Assembly (NCBI GenBank): GCA_900768785.1
Contig: CAAGEG010000050.1
Span: forward strand, 17,499 to 81,498
Source: an uncultured Prevotella sp.
GTDB taxonomy: Bacteria > Bacteroidota > Bacteroidia > Bacteroidales > Bacteroidaceae
Reading direction: 5' to 3'
Length of the DNA: 64,000 nt
The translations under genes and the position numbers were made by a program. Positions 42,998-52,511 of this stretch are shown one piece after another. The first letter of the stretch is position 1. Each line of letters opens with the position of its first letter. The notes under the pieces were generated by a model. It made no database searches. It worked only from the letters and a program-made list of their open reading frames with translations, and was not told the DNA's origin.

Positions 42998-44179
42998 TCA
43001 TTCAACGTAGAGCACAAGACCCTTAAGATATTCACCCTCAGGATGATAGATGTTTATAGGGTGGTCGGCAGGTTGATGCAGCTGATGAAGAATTCTCACG
43101 TTACGTCCCGCCTGAGCCGCCGCCGTAAACACCGCATTTCTGAAGTTATCTTTCGTCACCACCTGCGAGCAGGAGAATGTAAAGAGGATACCACCCTTAC
43201 GAATACGCTGGAAAGCCTTCACGTTAAGTCGTGTATAACCTTTCAAAGCATTATGTAACGCCGCCCGATGTTTGGCAAACGCCGGTGGGTCAAGTATTAT
43301 AAGGTCGTATTTGTTGTCAGCGGCATCAAGAAATTTGAAAGCATCCTCGCAGAACGCCTCATGTCGGTTGTCGTCAGGGAAATTAAGTTCCACGTTAGCG
43401 TTGGTCAGTTCGATAGCCTTAGCGCTACTGTCAACCGAGTGTACCGTTTTAGCACCCCCTCGCATAGCATAAAACGAGAAGCCCCCCGTGTAGCAAAACA
43501 TGTTTAGTACCGTTTTGTCTTTGGCGTAACTCTCTAACAGACAGCGGTTTTCACGTTGGTCAACAAAGAAACCCGTTTTCTGTCCGCGCAGCCAATCCAC
43601 ATGGAATTTCAGTCCGTTTTCCACAGCGATGTTATCGTTGCATCCCCCGACAATGAAACCGTTTTCTTGACCCAACCCCGCCTTGTATGGAAGCGTGGTT
43701 TCAGATTTGTAGAACACATGTTCTATTCTGTCGCCCATCACCCTTACCAGTTGTTGAGCAATAACATTGCGATGTCTGTGCATGCCCACGCTATGTGCCT
43801 GCATCACAGCCGTTTTGCCGTAGCAGTCGATTACGAGTCCCGGCAGGTTGTCGCCCTCGCCGTGAACAAGACGGTAAGTGTTGTTAGTAGGGTTGTCGGC
43901 AATGCCCGTCAGTCTTCTCATTTCAAGCGCAGACGTAAGACGTTCGCACCAAAACCCCTCGTCAATGTCAATATCTTCAAACGTCAGCACCCTGACAGCG
44001 ATGCTCCCAACCTGGAAATGCCCTATGGCGATGAACTCATTATCGGCATTAAGCACCCTCACCGTTTCGCCCTCTTCGATATTGTTATCGGCAAAAGCTA
44101 TGGCACCCGAGAATATCCAGGGATGGAAGCGTTTGAGGCTTTCCTCTTTGCCCCGTTTAAGTACGATTGTTTTATACAT
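42998..44179 (-). CDS. Class I SAM-dependent rRNA methyltransferase, RlmI-like
   Basis: RlmI methylates C1962 of 23S rRNA. The 393-aa protein has an N-terminal PUA domain (KRFHPWIFSGAIAFADNNIEEGE, about 16-38), the RlmI EEHE-like middle and the SAM domain with VLNMFCYTGGFSFYAMRGGA (about 225-244), LDPPAFAKH (catalytic region, about 301-309) and FSCSQVV. The length equals that of the family (396 aa in E. coli). Its start overlaps the end of the exonuclease gene by 8 nt, consistent with coupling. The exact target base is inferred from homology. Confidence 0.9.
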   Translation of the reverse strand: MYKTIVLKRGKEESLKRFHPWIFSGAIAFADNNIEEGETVRVLNADNEFIAIGHFQVGSIAVRVLTFEDIDIDEGFWCERLTSALEMRRLTGIADNPTNNTYRLVHGEGDNLPGLVIDCYGKTAVMQAHSVGMHRHRNVIAQQLVRVMGDRIEHVFYKSETTLPYKAGLGQENGFIVGGCNDNIAVENGLKFHVDWLRGQKTGFFVDQRENRCLLESYAKDKTVLNMFCYTGGFSFYAMRGGAKTVHSVDSSAKAIELTNANVELNFPDDNRHEAFCEDAFKFLDAADNKYDLIILDPPAFAKHRAALHNALKGYTRLNVKAFQRIRKGGILFTFSCSQVVTKDNFRNAVFTAAAQAGRNVRILHQLHQPADHPINIYHPEGEYLKGLVLYVE

Positions 44180-44840
44180 TTTGCTCCTTTGTTTCTAATT
44201 GTTCGTCAGTTGTCTGCTCGTTGTCAGGCACTTCAACAAGTTTGTAACATCTCTCACGCATCAGTCTTTCCAGCTCGTTATAAATCATTACACACGCCCA
44301 CGCATCAGTGGCGGCATAAAGCTTTTGGCTGTCAGTAAGGATGTCAGCCTCCCAGTTGCTCAGTTGCGCCGTTTTGCTTATCTTTTCATTAAAAATATTC
44401 GCATAAATCTTCTGTAAGCTGAGGTCTTTGATACCCACTTCGCCCACAATGTTTTGAAGGTCAATCATGTTTTCAGGTTTGAACTCGCCCCGCTTGTGTA
44501 AAGACAAGATGTCGTCGTGAAGCGACAAACCAATCTTCATTACCGACTTGTCTTCCAGAAACTTAACTATAGCAGGAGTAAACCCCGTAAGATTTAGCCG
44601 GAAAAGAAAACAAATGTCAAGCGTAGCCACCTGCAACAACGCCACCAAGCGGCTCTGTCCCTTCTTGAACGAGGGTCGCGTCTCGGTGTCTATGCCGACA
44701 ATCTTTTGAGAAAGCAAGAAATTGATAGCCTTGTCAGCCTCTTTTGCCGTTGTGATGACAACAATTCTCCCGCCAAACACCGCTCTCGGCAGTCGGGCAA
44801 TGCAGCTTTTATCAAACTTGTTATATATCAGTCGTTCCAT
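44172..44840 (-). CDS. 3'-5' exonuclease, RNase D-like DnaQ fold
   Basis: The start is set at ATG 44840 (MERLIYNKFD); an upstream GTG/ATG adds residues that do not fit the family. The 222-aa protein has the DEDD pattern: VGIDTETRPSF (Asp-Glu, about 56-60), LHDDILSL (Asp, about 110), and LSNWEADILTDSQKLYAATDAW with Tyr/Asp (about 170-190). It lacks HRDC domains, so it is a single-domain RNase D/WRN-like exonuclease. It may process RNA or DNA. The transcript continues into the RlmI-like gene and tilS. TATTTTTG (44870-44863) is a candidate -7 box. Confidence 0.88.
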   Translation of the reverse strand: MERLIYNKFDKSCIARLPRAVFGGRIVVITTAKEADKAINFLLSQKIVGIDTETRPSFKKGQSRLVALLQVATLDICFLFRLNLTGFTPAIVKFLEDKSVMKIGLSLHDDILSLHKRGEFKPENMIDLQNIVGEVGIKDLSLQKIYANIFNEKISKTAQLSNWEADILTDSQKLYAATDAWACVMIYNELERLMRERCYKLVEVPDNEQTTDEQLETKEQNV

Positions 44841-44914
44841 TATTATAAATAAAAATGGTTTGCAAAAATATAAAAAAAAGGCGACTTTTATGGTCTGTTC
44901 TAACATTTTTCAAT

Positions 44915-44922
44915 TACTTTTG
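44915..44922 (+). promoter_or_regulatory. Likely -7 box for ftsK
   Basis: TACTTTTG fits TAnnTTTG, 92 nt upstream of the ftsK ATG. The -33 position has no TTTG. Confidence 0.4.
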
Positions 44923-45013
44923 CAAATAAAAGGAGTTTGGCAACTACAAATTCCCGCTATTTTAGTGCAACACTTAAAGCAAAGACAACAAAAACAAAAC
45001 AGCTCAAATAACC

Positions 45014-47494
45014 ATGCCAAAGAAAAAGACCAAGCCCGCAAGCAAGACATTCAGTGAAGCTTTAGGGCTGAACAACATATTGCAGAACGACATCATCAAC
45101 TTTGTAGCAGGCATCATCCTGTTATTGCTGTCGGTATATTTCATCATCGCATTCATCTCCTTCCTCTCAACAGCCGGCGACGACCAAAGTTTGGTTCTTG
45201 ACCTGCGTCCCGGAGAGATACTCAATTCAGACAAGACATTCAAAAACAGCTGCGGCTCATTTGGCGCATTCCTTTCTTACTTCTTCATATCAAGATGTTT
45301 CGGCTATGCCGCATTCATCATACCCGTATTTATGGGCATGGTAGGACTGAAAATGGTAAAAGCCTACAATTTCAGACTTCTCAAAATGTTTGTTTGCCTC
45401 ACGGTGGTAATGATTTGGCTGTCGGTAACATCAGCCAAGCTGCTCACACCCATTATGGGAAGCATGGTCTATAATCCCGGTGGCGATCACGGACTATACT
45501 GTTGTCAGTGGATAGAAAACATTGTAGGCACACCCGGACTATCGGTAATACTTATACTCACCGCTTTGCTCTTCCTTACATACCTCAGCAGAGAAACTAT
45601 AAACATAGTAAGAAAAATACTCAATCCCGTTAGCGCAATAACAAGCAAAGTGCCATTCTCGGTAACAGTAGGAAAAACCAACGACGACGGTAACACAAGC
45701 CACAAAGCAGAAGAAGACCCCACAACCTTTGACGACCCGGAGACACAAACCGTCGATTTCGGCAACGGTAAAGACACACCCGTTGTTGCCGGAGCAGGGG
45801 CAGTGAATGTTAACGATAACGATAACGAAAACGAAAACTCTTCAACCCAGACAAAGCAAAACAGCGGCAATGCCGAAAATACAGACGCAAACCAAACCGA
45901 ACTTACAATAATAGAAAACGCAGAAGAAGAGACCGCCGGCTCACGTGTAGTATCAGGCGAGAAAGACCTCTCCGCACCAATAAACCCACTTGAACCATGG
46001 GTGAAATACCATTATCCCACACTCAGTCTGCTGAAAAAATACGACAACGACGGCAAGCCATATATCGACATGAAAGAGCAGACCCTAAACAAAAACCGCA
46101 TCGTTGAAGTATTAAACAGCTTCGGTGTACAAATACGCACCATAACAGCAACAGTAGGACCAACCATAACACTATATGAAATAACACCCGCCGAAGGTGT
46201 GAAAATATCAAGAATAAGAAACCTTGAAGACGACATAGCACTCAGCCTTGCCGCTTTGGGAATACGTATCATAGCACCCATACCCGGCAAAGGAACAATA
46301 GGTATAGAAGTGCCCAACGCCAAACCAAACATCGTCTCTATGGAAAGCATTCTCAACTCACGCAAGTTCCAAGAGACAACAATGGACCTGCCCATAGCAA
46401 TAGGAAAGACTATTACTAATGAAGTCTTTATGGCAGACCTCACAAAAATACCACACCTCTTGGTGGCAGGCGCTACGGGACAAGGAAAATCAGTAGGACT
46501 AAACACTATTATAACATCGCTACTCTACAAAAAACATCCCAACGAACTCAAATTCGTCCTCATTGACCCCAAGAAAGTAGAGTTCAGCATGTACAACCCC
46601 ATTGCCAACCACTTCATGGCAAAAGTCCCTGACGACAACGAAGAACCTATCATCACAGACGTAAAGAAAGTCATACGCACCCTCAACGGACTTTGCAAAC
46701 TCATGGACATGAGATACGACCTGTTAAAACTTGCCGGAGCAAAGAACATCAAGGAATACAATAATAAATATGTAAACCATAAACTAAGGCTAACCGATGG
46801 ACACGAATACATGCCCTACATCGTCGTAATCATAGACGAGTTCGGAGACCTTATCATGACAGCAGGCAAAGAAATAGAAATGCCTATCGCACGTATAGCC
46901 CAACTCGCACGAGCAGTAGGAATACACATGGTTATTGCAACACAAAGACCAACAACAACAATTATTACAGGTAACATAAAAGCCAACTTCCCGGGACGTA
47001 TGGCGTTCAGAGTAAGTTCTATGATTGACTCAAGAACAATTCTCGACCGCCCCGGCGCAAACCAACTAATCGGACGAGGAGACATGCTCTTCCTCAATGG
47101 CAACGAACCCGTACGTGTTCAATGCGCATTTGTCGATACACCCGAGATTGAAGACATAAACAAATATGTCTCATCACAGCCCGGACCGACAGAACCAATG
47201 GAACTGCCCGAACCCGTATCAGAAGAAGACACAGATGTGGCACATGGAGGCATTGACATGCACTCTATAGACCCACTCTTTGAAGATGCAGCACGCACAA
47301 TAGTGTCCACACAACAAGGCTCCACAAGCATGATACAAAGACGATTCTCAATAGGATACAACAGAGCCGGACGCATAATGGAACAAATGGAGAAAGTGGG
47401 AATAGTAGGCGGAGCACAAGGAGCAAAGCCACGAGAAGTGTTGATACAAGACGAAACATCGCTTGAAAACATTATTGCACAACTGAGAAAATAA
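45014..47494 (+). CDS. ftsK: DNA translocase FtsK
   Basis: FtsK pumps DNA at the septum towards dif and activates XerCD recombination. The 826-aa protein has four to five N-terminal membrane helices (about 28-205), an acidic, Asn-rich linker (about 215-310), the RecA-like motor with Walker A GATGQGKS (about 486-493) and Walker B VVIIDEFGD (about 604-612), and a C-terminal gamma winged helix (RRFSIGYNRAGRIMEQME, about 776-793) that reads polar KOPS-type sequences. All parts are intact. It is followed after 51 nt by a LolA-like gene. Its position in a region with a possible skew switch is noted in the findings. Confidence 0.96.
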   Translation: MPKKKTKPASKTFSEALGLNNILQNDIINFVAGIILLLLSVYFIIAFISFLSTAGDDQSLVLDLRPGEILNSDKTFKNSCGSFGAFLSYFFISRCFGYAAFIIPVFMGMVGLKMVKAYNFRLLKMFVCLTVVMIWLSVTSAKLLTPIMGSMVYNPGGDHGLYCCQWIENIVGTPGLSVILILTALLFLTYLSRETINIVRKILNPVSAITSKVPFSVTVGKTNDDGNTSHKAEEDPTTFDDPETQTVDFGNGKDTPVVAGAGAVNVNDNDNENENSSTQTKQNSGNAENTDANQTELTIIENAEEETAGSRVVSGEKDLSAPINPLEPWVKYHYPTLSLLKKYDNDGKPYIDMKEQTLNKNRIVEVLNSFGVQIRTITATVGPTITLYEITPAEGVKISRIRNLEDDIALSLAALGIRIIAPIPGKGTIGIEVPNAKPNIVSMESILNSRKFQETTMDLPIAIGKTITNEVFMADLTKIPHLLVAGATGQGKSVGLNTIITSLLYKKHPNELKFVLIDPKKVEFSMYNPIANHFMAKVPDDNEEPIITDVKKVIRTLNGLCKLMDMRYDLLKLAGAKNIKEYNNKYVNHKLRLTDGHEYMPYIVVIIDEFGDLIMTAGKEIEMPIARIAQLARAVGIHMVIATQRPTTTIITGNIKANFPGRMAFRVSSMIDSRTILDRPGANQLIGRGDMLFLNGNEPVRVQCAFVDTPEIEDINKYVSSQPGPTEPMELPEPVSEEDTDVAHGGIDMHSIDPLFEDAARTIVSTQQGSTSMIQRRFSIGYNRAGRIMEQMEKVGIVGGAQGAKPREVLIQDETSLENIIAQLRK

Positions 47495-47545
47495 ATCAAC
47501 ACAAACCAAAACACGAAGACACTAACGTCAAAACACAATATTATT

Positions 47546-48145
47546 ATGAAAAAACTGATAATTGTCTTTTGTCTGTTACTTTCACTATCTGTCAGTGCAC
47601 AGAACGCAGCACAGGCACGCAAGATCTTAGACAAGACAGCTGCACTCATAGCAAACAAAAAAGGGGCAACCGCCAACTTCAATATAGTGGGAAAAAACCT
47701 CAATACATCAGGAACAATAGCCATAAAAGGCAACAAATTCCAAGCCACAACACCACAAGCCATTGTCTGGTATGATGGAAAAACACAATGGACATACATG
47801 AAGGCGAGCCAAGAAGTAAACGTTAGCAACCCGACAGAAGCCCAACAACAAACCATGAACCCCTACAAGTTCATAAACCTCTACAAAAACGGCTTCAACC
47901 TAAGCATGAAAACCATAAGCACAGGCTGGCAAATACATCTCACGGCTACCAATCAGAAACGCTCCATAAAAGAGATGTATGTCACCATAAACAAAAACTA
48001 TCAGCCACAGACCATAAAAATGCGACAATCAAACGGCTGGGTGACAATAAACGTAAGCCGTTTCAAGGCAAAGACTCTTGGCGATGCAACGTTCCGTTTC
48101 AACGCAAAAGACTATCCCAAAGCAGAAATTATTGACCTAAGATGA
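47546..48145 (+). CDS. LolA-like outer membrane lipoprotein carrier protein
   Basis: LolA carries lipoproteins across the periplasm to the outer membrane. The 199-aa protein has a signal peptide (cleavage after SLSVSAQ, about residue 19) and a LolA-type half-barrel: KGNKFQATTPQAIVWYDGKTQWTYM and the NPYKFINLYK segment (about 110-120). The family is COG2834-like; identity to E. coli LolA would be low. It is 51 nt after ftsK, the neighbourhood also seen in other Bacteroidales as far as I recall. Could also be LolA-like without lipoprotein cargo. Confidence 0.85.
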   Translation: MKKLIIVFCLLLSLSVSAQNAAQARKILDKTAALIANKKGATANFNIVGKNLNTSGTIAIKGNKFQATTPQAIVWYDGKTQWTYMKASQEVNVSNPTEAQQQTMNPYKFINLYKNGFNLSMKTISTGWQIHLTATNQKRSIKEMYVTINKNYQPQTIKMRQSNGWVTINVSRFKAKTLGDATFRFNAKDYPKAEIIDLR

Positions 48146-48164
48146 AAAATAAGACCCATAGTTT

Positions 48165-49673
48165 ATGGCAAAGATAAACAAATTCAAACTCTTCCTAATG
48201 CTGCGCAAAAACATTAAACTGTCAGAAAAGCGTAGCGTGGCTTACCAACAAAACAAAACAGCAAAAATAATCATTTACTTAATGAGTGGCTTCGCCATTT
48301 GTTATATGCTCTTTCTTTCGATTATGCTTGCGTTAATAGCCAACGAAACCGACACCTACACCGCAAGCGAGTTCTTCTTCGGACTCTTGCCTTTCTTCCT
48401 CGTTGCTGATTTCTTCTTCAGATTTATAGGACAACAGACACCCGCACAGCTGATTAAACCCTACAGCCTCATGCCTATACCACGCTACACATGCGTCGAA
48501 CTGTTCCTAATATCAAGCGTCTTATCGTCAAACAACCTGCTCTGGCTCGCAATAACCGTGCCCTATGTCATTATGACAATGATTTTCAGCGACGGAATAT
48601 TGCCCTCGATAGCACTTGTTTTTGCATTTCAAATAGTCGTTTCCATCAACAGCCAATGGTATCTGCTCGTTAGAACATTGATAAACAAAAGCATGATATG
48701 GTGGGCACTGCCGCTTCTTGTTTATGCAGCAGCATTTTCGCCCATTTATCTCGACAACTTTGACACGCTGTTTGACACATGCGCACTCTTAGGCACAGGA
48801 CTCGCATTCGGAAACATCATCTGTTACGCCGCAATAATACTCATACTATTGGCTTTTGTCCAACTAAACAAGCGTGTTCAATACCATTTCACCTACATGG
48901 AAACAGCCAATGTAGAGAATGTAAAGATGAAACATGTGGCAGATTTTGCCGTGCTCAACAGATACGGCGAAATAGGCGAGTATCTCAAACTTGAAGTCAA
49001 AAGTCTGATACGCAACAAAAACATGCGCAAATCATTCATCTTTGCCACCGCCTTTGTTATGATTCTAAGCCTCGTAATATCGTTCACCGATATATATCAA
49101 GACAATTTCTCACGCAACTTCTGGGTGGTTTACAACTTCGTTCTCTACGGAGCAATGATGCTCATCAAGATAATGAGCTCGGAAGGAAACTATATCGACG
49201 GACTGATGATACATAAAGAGAACATCCTTCAACTCATAACCGCAAAGTATTATTTCTATAGTACACTCCTCATAATGCCGTTTATTCTGATGCTGCCAAC
49301 GGTATTTACAGGCAAATATTCATTGCTCATGTTGCTCTCAATGATTGCTTTCACCATCGGACCTGTCTATTGTCTGCTCATGCAAATGGCTGTTTACAAC
49401 CGACAAACAACCCCGCTTAATTCAAAGTTTATAAGCAAAGGCAATGTGGAAAACAACTATTTTCAGATAGTGGCAGAGCTCATCGCAATGTTTTGTCCCG
49501 TGATTTTTATTTCAATATTAAAAGCTTTCTTCAGCGAAAATGTCACATTTGTCATATTGCTCCTTATAGGACTGATATTCATTTCGCTGCACAAATTGTG
49601 GCTGCGCAACATCTATCAACGCTTTATGTCAAGACGTTACAAAAACATGGAAAGCTTCAGGGCAACACGATAA
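48165..49673 (+). CDS. DUF5687 membrane protein (ABC-type permease-like)
   Basis: The 502-aa protein has roughly ten to twelve hydrophobic segments spread over the whole length, with cytoplasmic loops rich in Lys and Arg (LLRKNIKLSEKRSVAYQQ near the N-terminus; KSLIRNKNMRKSF near 285). The pattern matches DUF5687, a Bacteroidetes family usually encoded next to an ABC ATPase and thought to be an export permease. No ATPase gene is present in the flanks here (LolA-like upstream by 19 nt, groES downstream), so its partner must be elsewhere or it works without one. Confidence 0.75.
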   Translation: MAKINKFKLFLMLRKNIKLSEKRSVAYQQNKTAKIIIYLMSGFAICYMLFLSIMLALIANETDTYTASEFFFGLLPFFLVADFFFRFIGQQTPAQLIKPYSLMPIPRYTCVELFLISSVLSSNNLLWLAITVPYVIMTMIFSDGILPSIALVFAFQIVVSINSQWYLLVRTLINKSMIWWALPLLVYAAAFSPIYLDNFDTLFDTCALLGTGLAFGNIICYAAIILILLAFVQLNKRVQYHFTYMETANVENVKMKHVADFAVLNRYGEIGEYLKLEVKSLIRNKNMRKSFIFATAFVMILSLVISFTDIYQDNFSRNFWVVYNFVLYGAMMLIKIMSSEGNYIDGLMIHKENILQLITAKYYFYSTLLIMPFILMLPTVFTGKYSLLMLLSMIAFTIGPVYCLLMQMAVYNRQTTPLNSKFISKGNVENNYFQIVAELIAMFCPVIFISILKAFFSENVTFVILLLIGLIFISLHKLWLRNIYQRFMSRRYKNMESFRATR

Positions 49674-49696
49674 ACATGTTAAAACAAGTGAAAATA

Positions 49697-49735
49697 CTGA
49701 CAAAAGTGTCAGTCTTGTCGTGTCAAAAATGTCAC
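49697..49735 (+). promoter_or_regulatory. Two TGTCA dyads upstream of the sigma-54 promoter
   Basis: A perfect 16-bp dyad CTGACAAAAGTGTCAG (49697-49712) and an imperfect dyad GTGTCAAAAATGTCAC (49720-49735). They end about 10 nt before the -24 box and may be activator or repressor sites. Confidence 0.55.
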
Positions 49736-49745
49736 AAGATGTTTT

Positions 49746-49761
49746 TGGCACGATTTTCGCA
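49746..49761 (+). promoter_or_regulatory. Near-consensus sigma-54 (-24/-12) promoter of groESL
   Basis: TGGCACGATTTTCGCA matches TGGCACG-N4-TTGC[AT] at all defined positions but one (TCGC for TTGC); the invariant GG and GC are in the right spacing. Predicted transcription start near 49773, leader about 75 nt. No CIRCE element is present. Confidence 0.7.
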
Positions 49762-49848
49762 TGTAATATAAGTGAAAACAAAACAAAAGAAATACATACA
49801 GACACATAAATATAAAATTATATATAAACAATTTAAAACATAAATATT

Positions 49849-50118
49849 ATGAACATTAAACCATTAGCAGACAGAGTTTTGGTGCTCCCCGCACCCGCAG
49901 AAGAAAAAATCGGTGGAATTATCATTCCTGATACAGCAAAAGAAAAGCCGCTACATGGCAGAATTGTTGCCACCGGCAACGGCACTAAGGACGAGGAAAT
50001 GATACTCAAAGAAGGCGATGAAGTGCTCTATGGCAAATATTCAGGCACCGAATTGGAGTATGAAGGCGTGAAATATCTCATGATGCGCCAAAGCGATGTA
50101 CTCGCTATAGTAAAATAA
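49849..50118 (+). CDS. groES: Co-chaperonin GroES
   Basis: Ten-kDa lid of the GroEL folding chamber. The 89-aa protein begins [20 protein letters not shown] and contains the mobile loop ([14 protein letters not shown], about 22-35) with the IIIP GroEL-binding tripeptide region. It ends [10 protein letters not shown]. Length is short but normal for Bacteroidetes. Start ATG 49849 is the only fitting one. The groEL gene follows after 97 nt; the two form the usual operon. Confidence 0.97.
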   Translation: MNIKPLADRVLVLPAPAEEKIGGIIIPDTAKEKPLHGRIVATGNGTKDEEMILKEGDEVLYGKYSGTELEYEGVKYLMMRQSDVLAIVK

Positions 50119-50200
50119 TTCTAACAACAAACAACAGACAAAACAATTTTGCAACTATATCTTTTAAACCTTAAAACGAGAAAGTTGCATGTCAAAATAA

Positions 50201-51844
<1,644 letters not shown>

Positions 51845-51876
51845 TTTAATACTCAAATTTGCAAACTTTAGATATC

Positions 51877-51923
51877 AAAATGAGGGACAACAACTTCGTT
51901 TGTTCCTCATTTTCAGTTTTTTT
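51877..51923 (+). terminator. groEL terminator
   Basis: 14-bp stem with one G/T wobble (51877-51890 / 51900-51913), 9-nt loop, T run to 51923. Confidence 0.88.
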
Positions 51924-52248
51924 AATACAATAGATGAATTTTTTTTGTATAAAATATTGCGATGAAAAAATCTTTTTTCTACTTTTGCATCATCAATAGT
52001 ATGTACCGTATGGATTTTTATCCACAAGTAGATATTTTTTGATTTGTTTTAGTAGATTAGTTTTTAAGTAGTTTGTTTTTTGAAAATCGTTTGTCGTGAT
52101 GACATGCGATTTTTTTTGTTCCTTAAACTCACAATTACCAAATTCCATATTCCAAAACGAACAATAGCATACCCCAAATTCTCAACCCTGTGTTTCTAAT
52201 CTCCAATCTCAAAACTTTAAACTTTCCACCCCGAAACTTTTAATTTCC

Positions 52249-52355
52249 CATCCCTGAACTTTCAATCACCATTCCTGAACTTTCAATCACCAACCTTGAC
52301 ACTTTCAACCACCAACCTTGACACTTTCAACCACCATCCCTGAACTTTCAATCAC
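52249..52355. repeat. Five-unit 21/22-bp tandem repeat
   Basis: Units 52249-52269, 52270-52290, 52291-52312, 52313-52334 and 52335-52355. Core CTTTCAA[TC]CACCA; two units are identical. Extremely C-rich on the plus strand: the partly overlapping 60 nt at 52201-52260 have 21 C and 2 G. The 51845-52511 gap otherwise holds the groEL terminator, a second array and a promoter. Confidence 0.92.
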
Positions 52356-52368
52356 CAACCACCCTGTA

Positions 52369-52434
52369 TCAATCTATAAATACCGCATTTAAGATAGCTA
52401 AACACGTGATTTCCTAAAGCCAAACAACGTATAT
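52369..52434. repeat. Three 22-bp units of the dispersed family, reverse orientation
   Basis: Units 52369-52390, 52391-52412 and 52413-52434. The middle unit contains ATAGCTAAACAC, the reverse complement of the core at 18396-18505. They lie 14 nt after the neighbouring 21/22-bp array. Confidence 0.65.
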
Positions 52435-52481
52435 ATTATATCTTTTCATAGTTACAAGATAGGAAATCGGGATTTTTTGCC

Positions 52482-52489
52482 TAACTTTG
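52482..52489 (+). promoter_or_regulatory. Likely -7 box for the kinase/RapZ-C gene
   Basis: TAACTTTG fits TAnnTTTG, 23 nt before ATG 52512. A strong AAGGAGG (52505-52511) directly touches the ATG with no spacer, an unusual spacing. Confidence 0.5.
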
Positions 52490-52511
52490 CAATTATAAAA
52501 AGTAAAGGAGG

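Noticed and set aside
43556..44338. 260-aa plus-strand frame opposite the RlmI-like gene
   Set aside because: Antisense shadow of well-supported methyltransferase and exonuclease genes.
49776..49848. CIRCE (HrcA) operator before groES
   Set aside because: Searched for TTAGCACTC and GAGTGCTAA; neither is present between 49674 and 49848.
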